Assembly: GCF_003326795.1 (NCBI RefSeq)
Contig: NZ_JPWI01000019.1
Coordinates: 1-50,309 of the forward strand
Source of the DNA: Thalassospira profundimaris
GTDB taxonomy: Bacteria; Pseudomonadota; Alphaproteobacteria; Rhodospirillales; Thalassospiraceae
Reading direction: 5' to 3'
Length of the DNA stretch: 50,309 nt
Shown: positions 44,828-50,309 of the stretch, piece after piece
Layout of the letters: each line of letters begins with the position of its first letter
Position numbering within the stretch: position 1 is the first letter of the stretch
The notes under the pieces: model-generated
What the model was told of the DNA's origin: nothing
Databases searched by the model: none
What the model saw: only the letters and a program-made list of their open reading frames with translations
Made by a program: the position numbers and the translations under genes

Positions 44828-45421
44828 ATGGAACAGCCCAAACTCACTTCAACAGAGAACGCCCTCTACCACGACACCGCCCTGATCGTTCTTGATGTGC
44901 AAAAGGCGATGGATAATCCGTGCTGGAATGCCAAAAACAATCCCGGTTATGCCGATGTGATTGCCAAACTGCTGGCGGCCTTTCGGGCGGCAAAGCTTCC
45001 GATCATTCATATCCGCCACGAAGAAGCCAATCCGGCCTCAAGCTTTTATGTCAACGGTCCCGGACAACCGTTCAAGGATGAAGTCACACCGCTTGACGGT
45101 GAAACCATCATCGCCAAACAGCAAAACTGCGCCTTTGTCGGAACGCCCCTTGAACAGTACCTGCGTGACCGCGGCATCAAGCGCCTGATCTTTACCGGTG
45201 TGGTCATTCATAACTCGATGGATGTCACCATCCGTATGGCCCATTGTCTGGGCTTTGAAAACTGGCTGCCGCTCGATGCCACCACCGCGATTGATGTCAC
45301 GGATGCCAACGGCAAACGGTTCGATGCCCAAACCGTGTTTGATCTTTATGCCGCCGTGCTGGCTTCGGAATATTGCAGCCTGACCCAAAGCACCGATGTG
45401 ATTGCCAACCTGTCCGCATAA
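44828..45421 (+). CDS. Isochorismatase-family hydrolase with Ser in place of the catalytic Cys
   Basis: A 197-residue protein of the isochorismatase fold. Asp is in 'LIVLDVQKAMD' and Lys in 'ETIIAKQQNCAF'. At the usual Cys position the sequence is 'FTGVVIHNSMDVTIRMA', i.e. Ser, a form known in one subfamily (TNNS-type). Catalysis may therefore not be by cysteine. A decayed copy of the 3' half lies at 47513-47729, beyond the autotransporter gene. It is GC-rich like the host, unlike the gene before it. Confidence 0.85.
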   Translation: MEQPKLTSTENALYHDTALIVLDVQKAMDNPCWNAKNNPGYADVIAKLLAAFRAAKLPIIHIRHEEANPASSFYVNGPGQPFKDEVTPLDGETIIAKQQNCAFVGTPLEQYLRDRGIKRLIFTGVVIHNSMDVTIRMAHCLGFENWLPLDATTAIDVTDANGKRFDAQTVFDLYAAVLASEYCSLTQSTDVIANLSA

Positions 45422-45601
45422 CGATATGCGGCCCACAAACCGGCCCTCCTATCCACATTTGCGCAATATCTATCCACTTAGTGTCAAAAATCGACATCAT
45501 CCTCCCTTTAAGAATAGCCCTTCCCATGCACCACCCCTAAAGCTCTTGCAACGGGACCGATCCGTCGGCACCGATCAAAAAGGACATGGGCATGGCGAAC
45601 A

Positions 45602-47482
45602 ATGCATAAGAACAGAATCACCTTCAAACCGGGACGATCTGATCGTTCGCCCCTCACCGCTTGCAAGTCTTTCTTTAAAAAAGGGCTTTATGCGCTGGCC
45701 CTGACCGGACTATCCCTGCCCTTTGCCAACAGCGCTTTCGCCCTGAGCACGGGGTGTACTGTTTGGAACACTTCAACCACCAGCAACGGCGTAGTGGCCA
45801 GCAACCAAGCGTTTGGCGCTTGGGAGGTGGCCAAGGTCACCTTCAAACACAACGACGCAGGCGGTGCATCGCCAGTTAACTATACCTATACCTATACGGA
45901 TAATGTAAACGCCGCCAATTCCCGCGCCGCCACGGCGGGCAGCATTAGCCTCGGCGAAACAGTCACCCTCACCATTCAGATTCCGGGCGATACAACAAAC
46001 GGCAGGCTTTTCATGTCTGGCCCCGGTGCGGAGTACAACATAACGGTAAGCTGCGTTGCCGGAACAGAACCGGTCGCGGAAGAAGAGGAGGCTGAAAAAA
46101 TAAAATCCTCCGCAAGCACGTCATCCGCTGTTATCGGTGCTGTCTCGCGATCCCAAACCACGGTTGTTCAACAAAATATCGCATCGCGCGTCTCATCGGT
46201 AATCAGTACAGCCAACACTTCCAATACGGACAATGTGGCGGGCCTTACCACCTCTGTGCGCGAAACCGGCCCCCATCGCGCCAGCCTGATCGACACCACC
46301 GCTGGTCATGATGATCGCAACAACAACGGCAACAGCATCACCGACCGCAATGATGCGCTGCGTCGCATGGCGATGATGGGCAGTTTTGACAGTTCCACCG
46401 GTCAGGGCATGCAAATGCTGGGCCTTGGCCCGACCGATCAAGGCGATGTGGGCGGCGCCAGCGGCATTGATGGCCGTGCGGCCTTTGCCACCACCACGCC
46501 CTTTACCGTGTGGGGGCATGGCTCCTTTACCTCGGTTGATAGTGACTATGTCAATGGCGGTACGGACAACCGCTATGACGGCGATGTCTGGGGCTATAAT
46601 GTCGGGCTCGATTACAAATTCGCCGATGCGCTGATTGCGGGCCTGTCGCTGGGCTATAACGATACCGACCTGACCACCGCCTTTAACAGTGGCAGCTATC
46701 AGGAAACCGGCTGGGTCGCATCGCCCTATGTTATTTATCGCCCGATGGCCAATCTCAACATCGTCGCCGAGGCCGGATATGGCATGGGTGATATTGATGT
46801 CACCCGCGACAACAATACGGTGTCGGGAAATACAGACTCAGACATGTGGTATGCCGCGATGACCACATCCTACCGGGTTCAGCCATATGACACCCTACCG
46901 GTGTCCCTGACCCCTTCCCTGGCCTTTATGGCCGCCCGTAAAACCGTCGATGGCTATACCGAAAGTGACGGCACAAACAATGCCACCACCCGGTCGAACA
47001 CCCGGCAGATCAAACCGGCGATAGAGGCCGCCTATGATTTCGCGCCCACTCAAAGCCTGACCATAACGCCCTTCCTTGAAACCGGCCTGATCTATGATTT
47101 CACCGATGAAATCAACAATGACAAAACCGCGTTCAATATTGGTGGCGGTGTGCGACTGTCTGACCGCAATACGGGGCTCAATGCCGCCCTTGAAGGCGAC
47201 TATCTTGCCGGGCGCGCTGATTACACCGAGTACACCATCGGGGGCACGGTGACCTATGGCTTTGCCCTGCTCGATCAGGATGGACGCCAAATCGGGATTG
47301 TCACACCGTTCTTTACCAGCAAGCTCAATGAATATGACAATCAGCGCGTCCGTACCGGCCTTGGCTTTGATGCCGGACGCCTGACCAGTGAACTCGCATT
47401 CAGCCACATGATGTCGGTGGCCAATGACGATGACAACAGTGATACCAGTGCGGTTGAAGTTACCATGTCAGTGCCTTTCTGA
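45602..47482 (+). CDS. Autotransporter outer-membrane beta-barrel protein
   Basis: A 626-residue type Va secretion-like protein. A long signal region (about 1-48, basic then hydrophobic, ending SAFA) is followed by a short passenger-like part with 'LSTGCTVWNTSTTSNG' and a Glu-rich turn (EEEEAEK), then a 12-strand barrel from about residue 300 ('TTPFTVWGHGSFTSVDSDYV', 'LDYKFADALIAGLSLGYNDT'). It ends in 'VTMSVPF', a proper Phe-terminal barrel signal. The passenger is small for an adhesin and has no protease triad that I can see; function unknown. Confidence 0.88.
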   Translation: MHKNRITFKPGRSDRSPLTACKSFFKKGLYALALTGLSLPFANSAFALSTGCTVWNTSTTSNGVVASNQAFGAWEVAKVTFKHNDAGGASPVNYTYTYTDNVNAANSRAATAGSISLGETVTLTIQIPGDTTNGRLFMSGPGAEYNITVSCVAGTEPVAEEEEAEKIKSSASTSSAVIGAVSRSQTTVVQQNIASRVSSVISTANTSNTDNVAGLTTSVRETGPHRASLIDTTAGHDDRNNNGNSITDRNDALRRMAMMGSFDSSTGQGMQMLGLGPTDQGDVGGASGIDGRAAFATTTPFTVWGHGSFTSVDSDYVNGGTDNRYDGDVWGYNVGLDYKFADALIAGLSLGYNDTDLTTAFNSGSYQETGWVASPYVIYRPMANLNIVAEAGYGMGDIDVTRDNNTVSGNTDSDMWYAAMTTSYRVQPYDTLPVSLTPSLAFMAARKTVDGYTESDGTNNATTRSNTRQIKPAIEAAYDFAPTQSLTITPFLETGLIYDFTDEINNDKTAFNIGGGVRLSDRNTGLNAALEGDYLAGRADYTEYTIGGTVTYGFALLDQDGRQIGIVTPFFTSKLNEYDNQRVRTGLGFDAGRLTSELAFSHMMSVANDDDNSDTSAVEVTMSVPF

Positions 47483-47512
47483 TCGCAGTCTCCGGGAATA
47501 GGATAGATCACC

Positions 47513-47729
47513 GGCATCAGACTTCTGATCTTTACCGGTCTGGTGATCCATACCCTGATGGACCACCATCCGCGGGGCCGAACATTCCCGGTACAGGCTG
47601 ACATGTGTCTGATCTCCATGCCGCTACTCTTGCATTGGAATATTGCCATCTGACGGACAGCAAAGCCGTCATTTACGCCCTGGCAATGTTTCCGGTTGAC
47701 CAACAAAACAAGTCAATATCAACACACTG
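47513..47729 (+). pseudogene. Relic of an isochorismatase-family gene
   Basis: The first part, from 47513, reads 'GIRLLIFTGLVIHTLMD', matching 'GIKRLIFTGVVIHNSMD' of the intact gene at 44828-45421. After a deletion of roughly 60 bases and a frame change, 47608 onward reads 'SDLHAATLALEYCHLTDSKA', matching 'FDLYAAVLASEYCSLTQSTD'. The 5' half is gone. The intact gene and relic flank the autotransporter gene, which suggests a duplication followed by decay. Confidence 0.78.
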
Positions 47730-47806
47730 TTGACCAAACGTGACTAGTCAACCGTTCGACCAGAGCGCATATTCACCTCAGATGATTTCATGATCGAGGT
47801 AGTTTC

Positions 47807-48634
47807 ATGACCGAGATGTCACATAATTCCGGAAGCACTGCCAAAAGCCTTGCGCCGATATTTATCTCTCACGGCTCGCCGATGCTGGTTGCCCGTCAAA
47901 GCACGCCCGCCTTTGATTTCTTTGTTGGCCAGCTTGGCCCTCAGACAGACGGGGTCCGTGCCATCCTGATGGTTTCGGCACACTGGCAAACAGCTGAACC
48001 GACCATCTCGACCTCCGCCCGTCAGGAAACCATTCATGACTTTTACGGTTTCCCGCAACCGCTTTATCAGTTGCATTACGACGTTGCCGGCGCCCCGGCA
48101 CTGGCACAGCAAATCGCCGATCAGATCGGCCTCGCGACGGATCGTACCCGCGGCCTTGATCACGGTGCATGGATGCCAATGATCCTTGCCCGCCCCGATG
48201 CCGATATCCCGGTATTTCAGCTTTCCATGCTCGGCCATGGCGGCCCCAAGGAGCATTACGAGCTGGGGCAGAAACTGCGCGGGTTGCGTGACCTTGGTGT
48301 TCTTGTCGTCGCAAGTGGTGCCATGACCCATAACCTTCGCGTCCTTGATCGGAACGAAGGTGCGATTGATCCCTGGGCGGTTGAATTCACCAACTGGATG
48401 ATTGATCGGGTCAGGGCTCGCGATATCGACGCCCTTCTCAATTATCGCAGCCTCGCACCGCATGCCGTCATGGCCCATCCCGAGGATGATCACCTGATGC
48501 CGCTTTATGTAGCGCTGGGTGCCGCATCCGATGACTTCGAACCCGATCTTCTGCATGACAGTTACGAGTTCGGCAATCTCGCCATGACCGCATTGCGTTT
48601 TTATGATCAGGGCGAAGCCAGGATCGCGGCCTAA
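47807..48634 (+). CDS. Class III extradiol ring-cleavage dioxygenase, LigB/YgiD-like (DODA type)
   Basis: A 275-residue non-heme metal dioxygenase of the 4,5-DOPA-dioxygenase group. Metal ligands fit 'FISHGSP' and 'HGAWMPM', with further conserved His in 'MVSAHWQT', 'GAMTHNLR' and 'HPEDDHLMPL'. These enzymes open catechol rings; the E. coli homologue YgiD acts on DOPA in vitro. ATG 47807; a 13-base direct repeat of TTTCATGAYCGAG spans 47788-47818 around the start. No aromatic pathway genes are adjacent. Confidence 0.9.
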   Translation: MTEMSHNSGSTAKSLAPIFISHGSPMLVARQSTPAFDFFVGQLGPQTDGVRAILMVSAHWQTAEPTISTSARQETIHDFYGFPQPLYQLHYDVAGAPALAQQIADQIGLATDRTRGLDHGAWMPMILARPDADIPVFQLSMLGHGGPKEHYELGQKLRGLRDLGVLVVASGAMTHNLRVLDRNEGAIDPWAVEFTNWMIDRVRARDIDALLNYRSLAPHAVMAHPEDDHLMPLYVALGAASDDFEPDLLHDSYEFGNLAMTALRFYDQGEARIAA

Positions 48635-48661
48635 CCCGCTGGCGTAAATTCAACAGAATCA

Positions 48662-48694
48662 AAAAGGCCGGAAGAACTCATCTCCCGGCCTTTT
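48662..48694. terminator. Bidirectional terminator, dioxygenase/copB
   Basis: AAAAGGCCGG (48662-48671) and CCGGCCTTTT (48684-48693) with a 12-base loop. It overlaps the end region of both convergent genes. Confidence 0.9.
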
Positions 48695-48696
48695 GT

Positions 48697-49419
48697 CTAG
48701 AACATCATGCGAATGCCCGTGACCACATAGGTGGCCTCGTAATCCTCGCCGTCATGTTTGGCGAAATCGGCGGTATCCCCGAACTTCCGTTCATAGGCAA
48801 CCCCCACATAGGGCACAACCGCACGATCAATCAGATCGTAGCTCAGTCGCAAGCCGAACTCGGCACTTGAAATACCCTTGCCGACTTCGATTTCACGATC
48901 TTCCGAGAACGCCGCATTGATTTCGAACGATGGCGTCAGGATCAACCGGTTGGTCAGAAGCCCTTCATACTCGACATCAAGCCGCGCAGAACCATCACCG
49001 GTCTCGCTGACGAAAAGATCGGCATCGACTTCAAACCATTGCGGCGCAAGCCCGACGACACCAACGGTCCCGTACCAGCGATCCGCGCCCTCGGGGGTGT
49101 CAATCCGAACCCCGCCCTTGGCATCGAAAAAGTCACTGATCGGGGTTTGCAGGACAAACCGGTTTTCCAGCTTCTCGTAGTTATCCGCATCAAGGTCACG
49201 TTCGCCCTCTCCCTGCCAGCGCAGTTTCAGTTCGTCCGTGCCGACAAAGGCGTCCGTATCCCAAACAAGGCGTTTTTCGCTTTCGTCACCGACGCGGTAT
49301 TCAAACTGTTCGGCCTGAAACCCGTAATAAATCCGGGCGTCCATCGCCATACCGGCACTCGAAAACGAACCCAGCGCCAGTGCGACACCGCCGCCAATCA
49401 TCAGATCAAATCTTTTCAT
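48697..49419 (-). CDS. copB: Copper resistance protein B
   Basis: A 240-residue outer-membrane barrel protein of the CopB/PcoB family, thought to export or sequester copper with CopA. Signal peptide ends GMAMD; motifs 'RLVWDTDAFVGTDELKLRWQ' and 'EGLLTNRLILTPSFEINAAF' and 'EFGLRLSYDL' are family-specific; the C-terminus ends in Phe. It lacks the Met/His-rich N-terminal stretch present in many CopB, so the metal-binding load is carried by CopA. It starts 6 bases after the copA stop. Confidence 0.92.
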   Translation of the reverse strand: MKRFDLMIGGGVALALGSFSSAGMAMDARIYYGFQAEQFEYRVGDESEKRLVWDTDAFVGTDELKLRWQGEGERDLDADNYEKLENRFVLQTPISDFFDAKGGVRIDTPEGADRWYGTVGVVGLAPQWFEVDADLFVSETGDGSARLDVEYEGLLTNRLILTPSFEINAAFSEDREIEVGKGISSAEFGLRLSYDLIDRAVVPYVGVAYERKFGDTADFAKHDGEDYEATYVVTGIRMMF

Positions 49420-49425
49420 GATGGA

Positions 49426-50309
49426 TCAATTCCCGTTCTCAAGTTTGGCGACCGTTGGTCCGCCTTCGACAATGACCTTGCGGAACATCCCGGTCGCCAT
49501 GTGATAGCTCAGATGGCAATGGAATGCCCATTCACCGGGCTCATCGACTTCGGTTTCCGAATAGACCGTGGTGCCGGGATTGATGCTGATCGTGTGTTTG
49601 ACCGGGTTCCACTTGCCCTGCCCGGTATCAAGGATCGACCACATGCCATGCAGATGCATCGGATGGGTCATCATGGTTTCATTGACGAACTTGAACCGTA
49701 CCCGTTCACCGTATTTCAGGCGGATCGGTTCGGCATCCTCGTATTTCACGCCATTGATCGACCAGCTATAGCGTTCCATATTCCCGGTCAGGCGCAATTC
49801 GATCTCGCGGGTGGCCGGACGTTCGGCATAAAGCGGCTTCTGTGCTTTCAGATCTGCGTATGACAGGAACTTTCCGCCATTCGCCGCTTCGGGGATCAGG
49901 CCACTGCCCGCCGCATAAAACGGGTCAGCCTTGTCAGCCATACCCATCATCGAATGATCCATTCCGGCCATGTTCGAATGGTCCATCCCCGGCATGGTAT
50001 CCTGTGCGTTGCTATCCATTTCCTCCGTTGCCGCCGTCGCCATTGCACCATGATCCATTCCGGCCATGTCACCGTGGCTCATGCCCATATCAGCCATGGT
50101 CAGAAGCGGTGCCTCGGTTCTGAGTTCCGGCATTTCGGCGCGCATGCCTTCCCGCGGGGCCAGCGTGGCAAAGGCAAATCCCGACCGCCCCATGGACTCG
50201 GCCATGATCGGATAGGCCTTTTCTTCCTTGGGCTGAACAATCACGTCATAGGTTTCGGCAACCGAAATACGGAACTCGTCAACCTTGACCGGTTGAACAT
50301 TGTTGCCGT
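49426..50309 (-). CDS. copA: Copper resistance protein A, multicopper oxidase (3' part, 5' end outside window)
   Basis: The C-terminal 293 codons or so of a CopA/PcoA periplasmic multicopper oxidase that oxidises Cu(I). The reading frame continues to the window edge ('VKVDEFRISVAETYDVIVQP'), so the start is not seen; a GTG at 50244 is not the start. 'THPMHLHGMWS' and 'WAFHCHLSYHMATGMFRKV' hold type 1, 2 and 3 copper ligands. Between them and the middle domain is a Met/His-rich segment with repeated MDH.AMAGMDH-like units (about 49950-50100) that should bind extra copper. Confidence 0.94.
   Translation of the reverse strand, partial: GNNVQPVKVDEFRISVAETYDVIVQPKEEKAYPIMAESMGRSGFAFATLAPREGMRAEMPELRTEAPLLTMADMGMSHGDMAGMDHGAMATAATEEMDSNAQDTMPGMDHSNMAGMDHSMMGMADKADPFYAAGSGLIPEAANGGKFLSYADLKAQKPLYAERPATREIELRLTGNMERYSWSINGVKYEDAEPIRLKYGERVRFKFVNETMMTHPMHLHGMWSILDTGQGKWNPVKHTISINPGTTVYSETEVDEPGEWAFHCHLSYHMATGMFRKVIVEGGPTVAKLENGN

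Noticed and set aside
45450..45482. DnaA-box cluster (CTATCCACA, CTATCCACT) before the autotransporter
   Set aside because: Only imperfect matches, no replication gene nearby; chance similarity is likely.

Overview
This window looks like chromosomal DNA of a marine alphaproteobacterium, most likely Rhodospirillales and Thalassospira-like. That is an inference from gene content: an NDUFA12-type complex I subunit next to MlaD and DUF2155 genes, a long cobalamin-dependent ribonucleotide reductase, many chemoreceptors, peptide uptake, and moderately high GC. No species-level marker was tested.

Layout. 1-650: a tRNA-Asp gene with its terminator; the same terminator sequence also sits at the left edge, hinting at a second tRNA copy just outside. 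650-6910: a dipeptide/oligopeptide ABC transporter operon (binding protein, two permeases, two ATPases) ending in an M19 dipeptidase. 6955-16544: a LysR gene and a divergent quinone-oxidoreductase-type dehydrogenase. The dehydrogenase is split by a 7,630-bp Mu-type element (8702-16331). 16681-22368: thioesterase, parE, glutaminase, a lipoprotein, and a DHFR-like gene divergent from a TetR gene. 22381-30556: hydrolases, a DEAD-box helicase, Rrf2/GNAT, Lrp, a MATE exporter and a carboxylesterase. 30879-35374: two tandem paralogous chemoreceptors and a GH25 lysozyme-like lipoprotein. 35456-39463: a YceI/cytochrome b561/YceI operon and the DUF2155/MlaD/NDUFA12 cluster. 40402-44115: nrdJ. 44209-47729: a foreign-looking membrane protein, an isochorismatase-fold hydrolase, an autotransporter and a relic of a second hydrolase. 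47807-50309: a LigB-type dioxygenase and copper-resistance genes copB and copA (copA cut by the window edge).

The most unusual object is the element at 8702-16331. Its boundaries follow from the sequence: a 5-bp target duplication (TCTGG), ends that start TGT and finish ACA, imperfect 25-bp terminal inverted repeats, and precise in-frame restoration of a 329-residue dehydrogenase when the element and one duplicate are removed. It encodes a Mu-type DNA-binding-domain protein, an HTH protein, a tape-measure-like protein, a Mor-like activator, a prohead protease/major capsid fusion and a small unknown protein. I see no transposase, MuB, terminase, portal, sheath, tube or baseplate gene. It also carries an array of six 23-bp dyads, a chain of hairpins and helically phased short repeats. 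All its genes are full-length open frames. I read it as a candidate satellite of a Mu-like phage, mobilised by a helper; the main alternative is a deleted Mu-like prophage.
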